Shown here piece by piece: positions 1 through 13,500 of a stretch of DNA of 64,000 nt. The translations under genes were made by a program, and so were the position numbers. A model generated the notes under the pieces. That model made no database searches and was not told the DNA's origin. It saw nothing but the letters and a program-made list of their open reading frames with translations. The first letter of the stretch is position 1; the number at the start of each line of letters is the position of its first letter. Source of the stretch: Gonocerus acuteangulatus (taxonomy: Eukaryota; Arthropoda; Insecta; Hemiptera; Coreidae); assembly GCA_946811695.1 (NCBI GenBank), contig OX328131.1, positions 8,300,326 to 8,364,325 of the forward strand. Direction: 5' to 3'.

Positions 1-234
1 GGCCCAGAGGGGCAGATACTATAGAGGTATCTGATTCATCACCATACGGCACACTAGGGGGGAACCCATTAATAAATTAATTAAAGATTGGCTGAGTTTG
101 TGTCCGAGTCAGGAAGGCCGAATCCAACCCACGAACAAAGACACTAGAAGATAAAAATCTTTAGTGCTTTTTTGGAATTTGAACTCAGGTCTTCCAGCAT
201 ATTAGTCCAGTGCTCTACCACTGAGCTAACCTCG
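1..234 (-). mobile_element. tRNA-derived SINE, family S3 (cut by window start)
   Basis: Read on the minus strand it begins GAGGTTAGCTCAGTGGTAGA (tRNA box A-like) and has a box-B-like GAGTTCAAATTCC. The body contains the CTTCTAGTGTC and CAGCCTTTAATTAATTT stretches and the tail CCCCTCTGGGCC. Further copies lie at 15029-15320 and 36500-36815. The terminal tract of this copy may lie outside the window. Confidence 0.8.
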
Positions 235-593
235 TCCCGTTTATTAAAACTGGAAGTTATTGCAAAAAATAGGGAAGAAAATGAAAAAAAAAAAAAAAAA
301 AAAAATCAATGGAAATAAAACAAAATAAATTCTTGCAAACTAAATACTCTCAATAATAATAAAACCTAAGTTAATAAAATCAAAGTAAATAAAACTAAAG
401 TTAAATAATATATTTTAAATTTTAATATTTGTCTTTTTCATTGAATTAATTATATTTTATTAAAAATATCGGTAGTTCTCAAGGATGTCAACACTCCTTG
501 ACTCATATCATGGTCATCTCCAAGTATATCACCGAGAGGACCATGAATGCACATCTATTTAAAGATCCTGGTTGGCTAAAACAGGACTTTCGT
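235..593. other. AT-rich non-coding stretch
   Basis: This stretch has a 27-bp A run near 279-305 and A/T-rich low-complexity DNA. I see no coding or repeat signal beyond that. It lies downstream of the last recognised GH16 exon. Confidence 0.5.
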
Positions 594-807
594 TTATTTG
601 AAGTAAGGTACAGTCACGAGAAAATCAATATCTCCATACGAATGATTGTCTGCTAGCTTGAGATTTTTAGCAACAGGACGTTCATATGAGTATTTCATAT
701 GTTCTACAAGAATCTCTCCTCGAGTACAAGGTTCCGATCTATATAGCTCGATAAAGTCAACCATACTTGGTTTTGTTGATGATACATAACATGTTGATGC
801 ACAATCT
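594..807 (-). CDS. Possible further exon of the GH16 gene, or a decayed one
   Basis: A candidate acceptor (ggtctag, 808-811) is in phase 2+1 with the preceding exon. It opens a frame of about 70 codons that starts with DCASTCY, contains EPCTRGEILVEH and SYGDIDFLVTVP, and stops with TAA at 594-596. The last motif weakly resembles the GH16 pattern [SK]-[FY]-[KR]-Y-G-x-[VIL]-E-[VI]-R-A-K-[LM]-P, but the similarity is low and no good donor precedes the stop. It could be a diverged exon, a terminal exon of a truncated variant, or chance. Phase agreement is the main support. Confidence 0.35.
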
Positions 808-1104
808 CTAGACCGGCTGTCGAAAAAACCAAACTGAGAAGTAAGGAAAACGCCAGGTCAAACTGCCACACACACTCAGCTCAGTTAAAAATATGAAATA
901 TTCATTTGTCTCAGTTAAACTGTACAGTTAAAAAATTGGAATTGAACTGTGGCTAAAATAGCCATTAACGTACAGTTAAACTGAACATGGGTGGCCAGAC
1001 TAACACTTTTTAATTATTACACAAAGGAAAAACCGAAAGTTCGACAGAACTGAGAAAGGATTTTCATTTTTTTCTAAAAGAAGGAAAATAAAACAGTATA
1101 TTAC

Positions 1105-1229
1105 CCTTCCAAATTCAACCTTCCTCGCCTAATAAAGTTTTCATCATAAATTACTGGCTTAATTGTGAGATGACCATCCCGCACGAAAGATGTTTGTGGA
1201 TTTTTGTCGAACACAACAAATTCATAATC
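1105..1229 (-). CDS. Exon: GH16 (GNBP-like) domain continuation
   Basis: The acceptor is attatttcag at 1230, phase 0, joining the previous exon directly. The frame reads DYEFVVFDKNPQTSFVRDGH, then LTIKPVIYDENFIRRGRLNL. This matches the GNBP/GH16 stretch 'N/D-x-E-F-x-x-[YF]-x-x-[DN]-x-x-N/T-S-[YF]-V-[RK]-D-G-x-L-x-I-K-P'. The donor is gtaata at 1104, phase 2. The spacing from the preceding W-x-H-E motif is right for the family. Confidence 0.82.
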
Positions 1230-4200
1230 CTGAAATAATGAAAACAGATATAAAGAAAATTAGAAATTTTTACCATCACATAATCTTCTATTATTTTTTT
1301 GAACGATCCACTTACTGGTATATTTGGCATGAAGATTTCATGTTTCCAATTCCTAGTATTAATGCTATTCCCGTTGAAGTTTTCTTGGAACAATATTTCT
1401 CCTTTGCAGACTGTCTTTCCGGCTAGAAAAGTCTGCGACTTCACACACTGGGAGCTGGGGTTTTTGCTCGAACTGGGAATCTGCTCTTGAAATGCAGGTC
1501 TAGTCTGCTGTTGAACTATGGGTCTAGTCGTATGTTGAATTACTGGTCTAGTCTGTTGTTTGATTACGGGTCTAGTTTGCTGTTGAGTTCCGGAAGGCTG
1601 GAGAATCAGGGTTGTCGGCTGGCCACCAGATCCTGAGCTCGGACGAGTTACAACAGCTGTCACCTGGTTCCCAACAGCAGGAACTTGTGGAAATTCAGAT
1701 TGAATTATACAAAATTTTTTACAATGAAATATAACACAAAATAGTTTTTAAATTCATTTTACTAAGTAAGGCTAAAAATAAAATTGGAGTGTGTATATAT
1801 ATTTAGGAATATATATTTTATTTTAATTGTAGAAAACAAGTTTTATTTTGTTGTTATCAACTTTGGAGTAACCCTTCTTGGTAGTTTATTTTGACTTACG
1901 TATTCCATCCTTGTCTAGATACAACTCTTTTTTATGCAAATATTCCTAGTTAATTTCATAAATCACTTTTTCTTACTACCTTTTTGAAAAAAAAATTGGT
2001 AAATGAATTTCGTATTGTTTTCAGTATCAACTTTTTTAACAATATTGATAATAATATTTGAGAGTAAAATAATTATGTTTAAATAGTAATAAGGTGAGGC
2101 CCGGTGGCCGTGAGTGTTAAGGCGTGAGCACTTAACACTCCGTTCGAAGGGTTGTGGGTTCGATTCCCACTAGGGGTGGTGGCTTTTCTTTGGAAAAAAG
2201 AAAAGGCATCAGCCCTATCCTGGCTAGAAATGGGTGGTGACCTTTAGATAACCCATCCTAAACTTCGTAAAATAAACGGACGTTAAAATTTAAATAAATT
2301 AAATTTTTTTCATGTATAACTGTTATACAATTACAGAGCCTCCGAGAGGAATTACGGGCCCCTGTCCAAATAACTTCACGGGCCCCTTAGCCCCCTAAAA
2401 ATTCTGAGTTAATTATATTGGACGTTGAAATTTAAATATGGATTTCGGATGTATAGCTTATTCATCTGCCAGCAAGACCACACTTAAACTATTAGACACT
2501 ATACACTCTACAGCCTTAAGGTTAGCATCAGGTGCATTCAGATCAAGCCCAGTCGAAAGCTTATGTGCTGAAACGGGAGAACCTCCACTGCAGTATCGGC
2601 GTAGAATAATTGCCTTAAAGTTTATTATTAAAGCAAAGTCTCTTAGGACTCCATGTGTAACAGAAGTTCTCAATAATAAATATTCTGAAAAATGTAATCG
2701 AACAAATCCTAAAAAGAAACCATTAATAATTAGAACACACAAAGATACAAACCAAGCAATGGCACAAACTTTACTTTACCCTAAACATCACATTAACATA
2801 CCCCCATGGGAAGTGAAGAACTTAACCATTGACCTAACATTGACTAAATACAAAAAAAACAGATCCAATCGCTACTAACACATATAACAAAATATATAAC
2901 TCCATCGTACGAGAAAGACCTGACAGTACATACATATTCATGGATGGTTCAAAAACACAAACTGGAACAGGTGCAGCAGCAATAATTAATGAGGTTGTTC
3001 ATGCAATCAGACTACCCGACCATACTTCAGTATATTCCGCAGAGCTGTATGCCATTCTTCTCGAACTGACTAACATTGACAACTCAACTACTAACGATAT
3101 TACAATTTGCACGGACTCACTGAGTTCTTTACTTTCCATGGGAAACATATACAGCACTAATCCTCTCATCATAAAAATTCTAACTACATTATTTCAACTA
3201 CAAAGTCACACAAACATATCACGATGTTCTGGCTACTTGGTCATGTTGGTATACCACAAAGTACATCAGTAGACATACAAGCCAAATTAGCAGCACAGAG
3301 ACCCTCAACAGATGTAGAAACCATAACTTCATCAGATTTATGTATCGTAGCACAAAACATCATACTGGACGACTGGCAAAAAGAATGGACTAAATCTGAA
3401 AAGAAGTTAAGACAGATTAAAAACACCAGAAGGGCCTTGTTAAAAGAAAACCTCACAAGACGGGAACAAGTTGTATTAACCAGGCTTAGAATTGGACATG
3501 GCTTACTAACTCATGGATATCTAATGCAAAAGACAGACAGACCAAGATGCAGACATTGTAACGAGGATCTTACAGTAAAACACATACTGATAGACTGTGG
3601 ACTGAGAGAAAACTTGCAAATACCCCATAACTTAATTAACATATTATCACCAGGTAGCCCTTACATCTACACAATACTCCAACATTTAAAGACTAACAAC
3701 ATTTACTCTCAAATTTAAAAAACCTCAATTTAAATATAATAGAATCACAATTTAAGTCTTAAATTCAATAACAAGCTTTAAATTAACATTTGTCCTGAAC
3801 AAAAGTAAAATTTGTATTTATATTATTTATTTTCAGGCACTTATTTTTTAACTTTTTTATATTATCTTATTGCTTATTGTTTTATCTCATTTTTTCATAT
3901 TGTTGATTATCTATTTTATTATTATTTTTTTTCGTCTTATTATTATTTTTTTTATTAATTTTTTCCATACTGTGACTTATTTTTAATATTATAAACGTAT
4001 GAAAAGAGACCATCGCCAAAGTTACGGGTCTGAAATAAATAAATACTGTAACAAGGATATATAAAAATTCTTCATTTGCTGAATTTTATGATTAAATGAA
4101 ACTGGAATCCTTGATAGATTCATTCTTTCAAATCTGATCGTTTTGATTAAGGACTTTGTATTAACACTTTCGCTGCGAGTGTCCTTCCAGAAGGACACTA

Positions 4201-4469
4201 GCGATCTTACCCGCTTACAAGTGTCCCTTCGGAAGGACACTCCTCCATTACTTTACCCATTAGATTCAAAAGGCTCGTAAATGGAGTGGATTCACTTTTA
4301 CAGCTGCCACAGCGAAAGTGTTAAGGGGGAATACTACTTAGTAACCTTTTTTTTTACCATTTTTTTAATGGGCTTAAATGCTTCCTCAACTAATCAAAAA
4401 TTATATCCAAGAGTGTTTATGTGGTGGAGAAGCCACCGGTCCTCCTTCAATATATTTCAAAATTAAAAG

Positions 4470-4545
<76 letters not shown>

Positions 4546-7500
4546 CTTTATTACAAGAAATAATGATAAAAATTAAAAAGGGGGAAACAAACATTTCAGT
4601 ACATTAAACTTTAAAGTAATTTTTCTCAAAACTGTGTTTTTCAAATCAGGTGATAGGCTAGTGCCTTCAATTTTCACCCGATTAACTTCATATTTTAACT
4701 GCAGCTTTCTAATGATACTTGCTAGTAAAAAAATTAATATTTCTTATAAATCATACGTAATTTACTAGATTTTACCTTCTTCTTTCAAAATAATTTTAGT
4801 TTTTTGTTCTTGATTAAAAATTGCTCCTGCAGACGTATTCCTATAGCCTGTGAAAAAAGAGGGTTTCCGTTCGACGGACACAGCGCCGTAATTTTGTTTT
4901 TGAAGAATTAAAACTTATTTAGTTTGGATAATTTAACATCCCATATGAAACTTATGGCATAAAGAATTGGAAAATATTTATTTATTCGTTATTCGTAAAT
5001 TGGAGAAAATGGCTGTTTTTGATTACACAAGATAATATTACCCCCTGATGTTTGAGAAGACATAAGTAAGAAAATCAAACTAAACTTGAGTTTGAGTGTA
5101 ATAAATGAAATAAAATAAAATAAATAGACGACTGAGGCGGACAGCATGCTTTCTTCTAAGCCCGCCAATAATTATAACAAAAAAAAAAAAAAAAAAAAAT
5201 ATGTTGTCACCCAAAGTGGTCAGCTACCTTTCAGTTTAGCCTACTACTATTCTAAGCAGAATTAATCTTAATTGTTGCTGAAAATAAATAAATAAATAAA
5301 CAGAAATAGTATTATTTTTGGTTTTCCCAATTTCTTTTAATCTACCAGGTTTTTTAATTCCAATTTTCGTTTCTCCTGGTTTTCAAATAAAATAACATCA
5401 CATAAACTCTGAATGAGTTGAAAAACAAAGCTTGCAAAATAGCTTTTGTACATTTTACTCCAAGAATCTGAAGAACATCCAGTAATATTAATAATGGAGT
5501 TCTGTTTTTCCCTATTTACTTTATTAGTGCATTAAAAAAAAATAAACATCAATTGTTATTAAAAAATAATCATACTTGCTATCTGGTTTCATTAGAAATA
5601 CACACAAATATTTTATTAGTCTATTAACAAACTGATGTTAAAATTAATGCATTTATTAAAAAAAAAAAAAAAAAAAAAATGGGAAGGTTTTATGAATTCC
5701 CCTTTCTTCCAAAACTGATAACAAACAAATCTGGTCCCTTGTGAATGTAGATCTCAACTACTTAATTGAACATTTATTTTCAATAATATTGCATTTATTA
5801 AGGCACATTAATTTATCATAATTCAACCACTTTTAATAATTATGAAGAAACAAGATAAATGATAAACAGAAAGCATTAAGAAACTTAAGAAGAAATATAC
5901 TTTTTAACTGATAAAATTTCAAATCTAAATATGACAAAAAGTGATTGTATTAAGTACATACAACAATGAGGTAGAGATAGTAAGATAATTGTCCTGGAGA
6001 TGTAGCCATGTTTGCTGAGAACATTCCACTCAAGACTGCCTGAACAAGGGAAGAACCCTGGGATTGTGGAGTGGGGAAACCCATCTTGCTGTTTCAATTC
6101 CAGTTTCCTATGAGGAAAACAGTCTTGGGGTCAGGGCTACGGCTTAAATAGACCCCCCCCCCGCTTTATATCCTTATTTATATAGATAGATAGATAATAA
6201 AAAGACAATAATTTTAATTTGTGACATTTATTAAATAATTTATTTTATTATTATCTATTTTTATTCCTGGTTGGAGGTTAATATGGAAACATCAGTTTTT
6301 AAAATAATGAATGAAAATTAAGAGAACAAGTTAATTTTAAAAAACAATGTTTATTAGCCCAACTAAATTTGGCTGCTCACTACACAACATATTGATCTAC
6401 AGAACATTGTAAGCTTTAAGGAACTATTAATGCACAGTAAACTTCCTTTAATCCGGGACGTTCGGGACTTGAAGCATACTGGATTATCAGATGTACGTAG
6501 AAAAAAATGTATAGAGATGAAAATTAAACATAATGTAGACTAAAAGACTAGTATATATTTAATGTAAAATTAATAAAATAATATTGCACAGATAAAAAAT
6601 ATAAAAAAGTATGTATACATAATTGATTATTTTAATTGTCCCGTTGAGGAAGATGGTCTCAGTCGAGCAAAAGCTATAAACTGAATGAGCACCAAGTAGG
6701 TATTTGATCAGAGAGAGGGTTTCAGGGAATTTTTCTACGTCCCCGTCGGGCACCACGGGCTTGTTGGTGCCATGATTTTGTGGAATTGATGCATAAGAAC
6801 TGAAGTGGCACAATTTTCATGTTTGGCCTTGCTGGATTATCAAGCGTGCCGGACCATAGGATTTCAGATTAGAGGAAGTTCCTGTATAATTGTACAGGGC
6901 CTCTGAGAGGGAGCAGAGCAAGGAGGATAATTGGTCAGGGGCCCGGCGTAATTTTTTTACTCGCATTATAATTTGAAATAACAAAGTTACATACCTACCA
7001 TTTTCCACTCTGTTCCTTAACAAATGTATTTAATTTTATTTTCTGAGAAATGTCAGTTTTTGGTAATGCTAATGGAGGGGGGGGGGTTAGGGGCCTGTGA
7101 AGTTATTTGGACAAAGGCCCGTAATTCCTCTCGGAGGCTCTGTAATTGTATAACAGTTACAAATGAAGGAAATTTAATTTATTTAAATTTAGATTCTAAT
7201 TTAGATTTTTTAATTGTTTTTGCAAGCACAGTGTTGATTATTGTTTTTGGTGTGGTCCCTGGAGGAGAATATTCCATGTTCCGCAGACTCATCTAAATTC
7301 TTGTCTTGTGGAGACAATTTATAGCAAGGTTAATTATGGAACTCATTCTTATTCCTAGCGGCTTAGTGGTTCTTGGATTATTTCCAAATTTTTGATTTTA
7401 TCATCATAGAATGATTCCCTTTATTTTGTAAGCGCCTTTATACCTCCGGTATGACTTGGAAAGCATAGAATAAAAACTCTTAACAAAATATTTTGCCAAT

Positions 7501-10500
7501 AACCAAATTTAGATAATCCTATCAAAATTTATGCTTGCACTTTTCAGTACAAATTTTATGTTTTCGAATGGTTACCTTCCACTTACCAGGTCTTCTCAAC
7601 CATTTAACAAAAATGCTGAATTCTGATGATATAATAATTTTTTTATTAAACATTTTCCAAACATAACTGGAAAATTTGTATTATTTAGTATGCATAAATG
7701 TAGAAAATATTCCTTCCATCAAGCACTCAAAACCAAATTCTAGTTTTTCGAGTTTTCTCAACAGCCAAAAATATCTCTCTGAAAGCAGTTTCATTTGATT
7801 TTTCCTTTTTAAATGTACTTGGAAGGCTATTAAAGCAAAACTGAAATTGTTTTTAATGTTTGATGATATTAGGATCTTCCTTTAAGTGATTTGTGTATTT
7901 ATTTAATCAGATCAATGTTATGAAAGAACTATTTCTTTTTTCAAGATCAATTTTGAAATATAAAATGAATCCCCCTTCCAATTTTATTTTTTATTTATTT
8001 ATTTTTAAGATTCACTACTACGGGAATTTCACTCCTTCAAGATGGTACCTGTATAGTTTAATGAACCAGCAGTGAGATGAATTTTTGATTCAATTATTTC
8101 TATAAAAAGAGGCTTGGAAATGTCTGTAATATGCCTGGAAGCCTCCGGCTATTCAGCAGATGTCTTCAAATGAGATTGTATAGTTTAGTGTCCTGGAAGT
8201 AAGAAAGTATTGTGTTTATGTACTGGCTGCTGTCCCTCAACAATTCGTAAATGTCGTGCAAGATATTTAGTTTGTGTCGTCTTCCGCATTCCGTAAGTAG
8301 GTGTTTTACATTAAAGTATAAAATGTAATGATTCTTTACATTAGAAATTAAAAGTTCTAAATTCGAATAACCGTTAAAGGCAAGAAAGGCGGGTAAAGAC
8401 GAATACAAGGTTCGAGGAAAATAAAAAACAAATTAATTTGTCTTATATTAATTTTCATCCAAAATTAAAAGTTTTAAATTAAAAAACTAACACAGAAAAT
8501 GCTGAAAATCCAAAAAGCTCATTGATATGTTGGATTCATTGCTGGGATAAGCAAATATTATTTGTTATATTTGTCTAGCAGTCGATACAGGTAGCATTGG
8601 ACACTCCTGCCAAGAAACAACGCCAGTCCTAATGCAGCTCTAGTTCAGTGCATAGCTAGTCTCATTTGGTCGTCAGTTTTCATGAAGCCTAGGCTCAGTC
8701 CGTTAATGGAGATACTGTTGTAAAGAAGATCCTGTCCTATGCAGTTAATACCAAACTGGCTTTATATCAGGTAATGCTTGTTTATCCATATGCCTGGATG
8801 TGGCTTATCCATGAGTTTTTTTTTGTTTTTTTTTTTTAATTATTTTTTTTTTTTTTTAATTTTTAACATCCATTTTTTTATTATTTAGAATTAGAGATAA
8901 TTTTATTATTTAAAATTATCTCTGTTCTACTTTACTGGACTCGAACCCGACCCCTGAGATAAGAGTTTTTAAAATTACATATTATAAATTTTGGCGACCC
9001 AACGTGGCGCATTCTTTAATTAAAAATATTTTAATTCATTCTTTTTAATTTAAATGATAACAATATGCACATATAACAAATTGCTTTTTAAGTCCTGTCA
9101 TGAGATATTCATGTGTTAGTCTTGTGTGTCTAATTTGGAGTCGAACAAATACAATTTATTCTCGTCTGTTATTACGGTAGCTGGATTTTCAGTCCTGAGT
9201 TGTATTTTTTATTGTACGAAATGTATTGTCTGTTAGCCGAGTCCAGCTGTCTTGCTAATAATTTATAGTGTTTTGTTTAATTGCATTGGTCAAGTTTTGG
9301 TGTGTCATTGATAGGTTAAGCTCATGTTGCCTAGTAGCAAGTTTTGCATACGAATCTGCTAGGGAGCTTTTCCCCAAATCCTCCTGCCAGCCAGTGCATT
9401 TTAATGTGCTTGTTATGTGAGTGAATAGTTTTATTTTTTAATTATTGCCATTTAATAGACACATGAAATCCAAAATACCGATTCGAATCGATGCTGAGCA
9501 CATTATAAACTGAACATATTGGGAAATTTAAATAAAAAGCCAGTTTCTACTGTATTAATTCATTTTTAATAATTATTTATTTATAATGAATTTTAGCTAT
9601 TATATTAGTAAATTTACAAATTAATACATTTCATTTAATTAAATTGAAATTTGATTTAATAAAATGAAATTATTATTTCATTATAATAATTTTGTTATTA
9701 TAATAGTTTTGTTATTATTTTTCTTCTTTTTTTTTCTCTTTTTTCTTGACTGGACAGAGATTTTCCTGATCATGAGCTTATCGCTAAAGTTGCGTAGCTC
9801 ATAATGAAATAAATAAAATAAAAATAATAAGAACTATGGCTAATGGCCACAGCCATGTTGAATATAACGGTTGCCATTGATCACCGAAGTTAAGGAACTT
9901 GTTTGTCAGGCTTGGACAATAACTGAATGGGTGCTGTTGGCATTATAAAAGAGTGGCAACCTGTTGATAGCCCGGTGCTAATAGTCCAGATATTGAAACA
10001 CCGTAAAAAATAAAGAAGAAATATGACTTACAAAGGAATACATAGAATATTATATTTTGAAACGGTATAAAACAAATTCTTCAATTATACTTGGAACTAA
10101 TAATCTAAAACATAGCTAACATTAACACAGGATAGGTAAGTACTACTAAGTTTTATTAACCCATTAGCGCCATGCGTTACCATATGGTAATGCCAATAAC
10201 TGTGCGATGATAGAAAAATTATGTTATATACTAAGTTCGTAAAATTGATTTATTTGTATTAAGAATTTTTGAGAAAAAAAAAAAAAGAAACTCCGGCGCT
10301 AACGGGTTAAGCTTTGCTGTTGTTCACTATTCATCAAAATGTTCTTCTACTATTTTCCACATAAATCGTAGGGTAGATATTCTACCCTAGGGGGTAGATA
10401 TCACATTTTCAGTGATTCATCTATAAATCACTGAAAAACTCATTGATGTAACACTTCACTCATAGCACTTTCAAAAATCACATGTTGACTGCAGTATGGA

Positions 10501-13500
10501 TTAGAAACTTGGACTGGATGGAATCAAGAAACAAATTGAGTGAAGAAGAACACAGCATTCCTACATTGCTTGTACAGCTTGTGCATACATATATCAGACA
10601 CCACACAATCAAGACACATTCTATCCGTAAATTCCCTTGGCAGCAACTATATGAAAATCCACTTGTAGAAAACAGTAACAATTTAGTACTATTTGTATTT
10701 GTTATTATTTTCTCATTAAGACGCTAAACGTGTAAGTTCTTCACCTAGTTTAATTTTAAGTTGTAGAATATCACTTATAATTTATTTAATATTTGGTTTA
10801 ATCCATTTACTGCTACTAACACAGATCTGTGTCCTAGACCGTCTTGCCCCTGGTGCTACTATAGCCTGTTCAGATAAACCCAGGAGTTCAATTTCACGTG
10901 CACGAACGTGTGGGCAGGAATTTCTCCTGCACTCTCCCTTCTGTTCTGCCATTTGCAAAGCCTTTTAACGATCCAGCTTTACGTGAAACTATAAAAACTG
11001 ATTACGTCTCATTTAGGAGCAGGAAAGGCTTTGTAAGGCCAGGCAAGGGAGATTGTGTTTAATGTTTATCAATACTTAGCCAAAGCTGAGGCTGGAAACA
11101 ATTTAAACTATAACGTTGTCGATTCCGCAAGCGAGGCTACTGGGGTAACGGTTGAAAACTGAAAAGGTTATAACACGGAGTTCTTCCCGGTATTTCTTGG
11201 GAATAAAGGCCCCGCCCATTCCCTCCATTTCCTTCTCCAACTACTCCATCTAATTGAACAGGCTATAGTTTACATTGTTTTCAGCATTAACTTGGCTATG
11301 TATTGATAAACATTAAACACTATCTCCCTTGCCTGAAATCTCAAAGACTTCCCTGGTCCTAAACGAGACATAATCAGTTTTTATTGAGTTTCACGGAGCG
11401 TGTTGTTCATTGAAATAGTAATGCAAATGGTGGAACCGTCGGGAATATTTCCCTCACACTTTTGCGCATGCGGGATTTGATCTATTCCATCTAACTGAAC
11501 AGCCTATAACACAGATTTGTGCGGTGAGGGCACTGTACCTCCAATGCAACTAACTCAAATCTGTGATTCCGAAAAAACAGCTGCTCTCATATATTTGTGT
11601 GTTTCAGAACTGGCATGCAGCAGTCGGTATCTAAATCAACTAGCAGGCTCTTAGAATTGCCAGTAGATAGTGTAGGCACCTCCTTTCAAACTATGCCAAC
11701 TTTTTGACCATTAACCCTTAGACCTTTTTACATCTGCTTTCAGAACCCAGCACTGGGTGGTTGTCGAGTCACTCACCCTGTAGGACCCGATCAAAGTCAA
11801 ACCTTGAACTGCTCAGCAGCAAATGGGTTAAGTCTGGCCTATTAATATTATTATATTAAAATAATATAAGATTTGGTTTAAGAATTTGAATTGATTGTTT
11901 ACAATATCCGATTGAACATGTATTAACTCTTTAAGATAACTCTTTTAATTATAATTATGAAATTTGCATTTCTGTAAGCAATTAAGCTCTATAAATCCAT
12001 GGCTTACAAATAATCGATTTATTGTTATAATTTGTTTTACTTATTTGCCATGATTAAATGAAAATATTTGAAAGCTGGGTTAAAAAAAGTCTGGGCCATA
12101 TTTTAGCAAATATTATGATCAACTGGAAGATTAATAATGAGAAATAAAACAGAAGGTGTAGATGATCAAGGTTTGATCATATCTTAAATAAAACTTCACT
12201 TTATAAATAAAATGTGTGTTATTTAAAAATAAAACTCATTTTAATTATAAAATATAGCTTTATCCAAGATGTGACCGAACCCCTTCGATCTACACCTTCT
12301 CGATCTCAACGGTCAATTATCTCTTCTGAAGAAATTAAACAGGAATATCAGGCTGTCGGAGCATATTACTGAATTTTCTTTTTTAAACTTTACATATGAG
12401 GCTGTGATAATGGAATTTAACATTACGAGTTAGAACATTATATTGCATTTTCAACCTATGTTTTTATTTCTTGAAAGAATATTTCAGGACCTTGGAAGAG
12501 AAAGGGGGAATCCAGAAATCCGATGTTGGGAAATCGAAGTCAAAGTTCTGAAAGTGCTTCAGGATAGCAAATGTGGATGTTTACTCTATGGAATGTTGAT
12601 TCATAAACCTGATTAAAAAGTATGCAACTGAAATTCAATGTTTTAATTTTAATTTATACGAGTAAACAAAATGCGAGGAGGGGAGTTTTAGACCCGGGAT
12701 TTGCCCATGGAAGATGGAGCTATTCACTTTAATTTGAAAATGCTTGAGGACTAAAGGTGAACCAAAGAAACAAAGCAAAGCATCATGTTATCTACATCTT
12801 TCTGAATTAGAAAAAAAAAAAGTCAATTTTTCAGATTCGCCCTTTCTCTTTCAAGGTCCTAATTTGTCCTACCTAGATAACTTTGATATCAATTAGTTTT
12901 AAAGAATGCAATTGGAGAAGCTATTTATTCATGCAGTTTAGAGTTTTTCCTTGCAATAAATAATTATTAGATTTTCAGTTCTAAGGTCAATAAAGAGTAA
13001 AATCCTGATTACAAAATATATAAAATTATATTTATATTATCAAACAGGTAAAAAAATGAATAAAAAAAAATGAATCTTATAAGAAAAGGAGAAAATACAA
13101 TTACAGCTTACGGTGGTAAGACAATAATAAGAGAAACATTAGAAAAAGGGAGAGTACCAGCAATTATTTCAGGGACAGTAGCAACCTTCGAAGTGGAATA
13201 GATGAGAAGTCTCCAATTGCCACCACATTTCCGCAGCTTACCTCCAGGGCACGATGATAAGCATTCATTTTCACTTGCTTCCTTCGATTTCTCAGGCTGC
13301 CGATTACCACAAAAGCATTCTGATCTATAAAATCATTTTGTTCTTTTAATTTCATTTTTTGATCTAATATCAACAAAACAATAATTATTCAGGTACAATT
13401 AAAATGTATTGGGACAAAGCGATGTTGATGGACCGTACTGTCCATCACAATAAACCGGATATTCTTATCATTGACAAAGAGAATAAGAGAGCTGATATTA

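Noticed and set aside
9838..9945. Functional 5S rRNA gene
   Set aside because: About 19 bases near the 3' end are missing and there are many substitutions.
13164..13376. 70-codon minus-strand frame
   Set aside because: It overlaps the WSC3 exon in a different register. The WSC register has the cysteine motifs and fits both splice phases.
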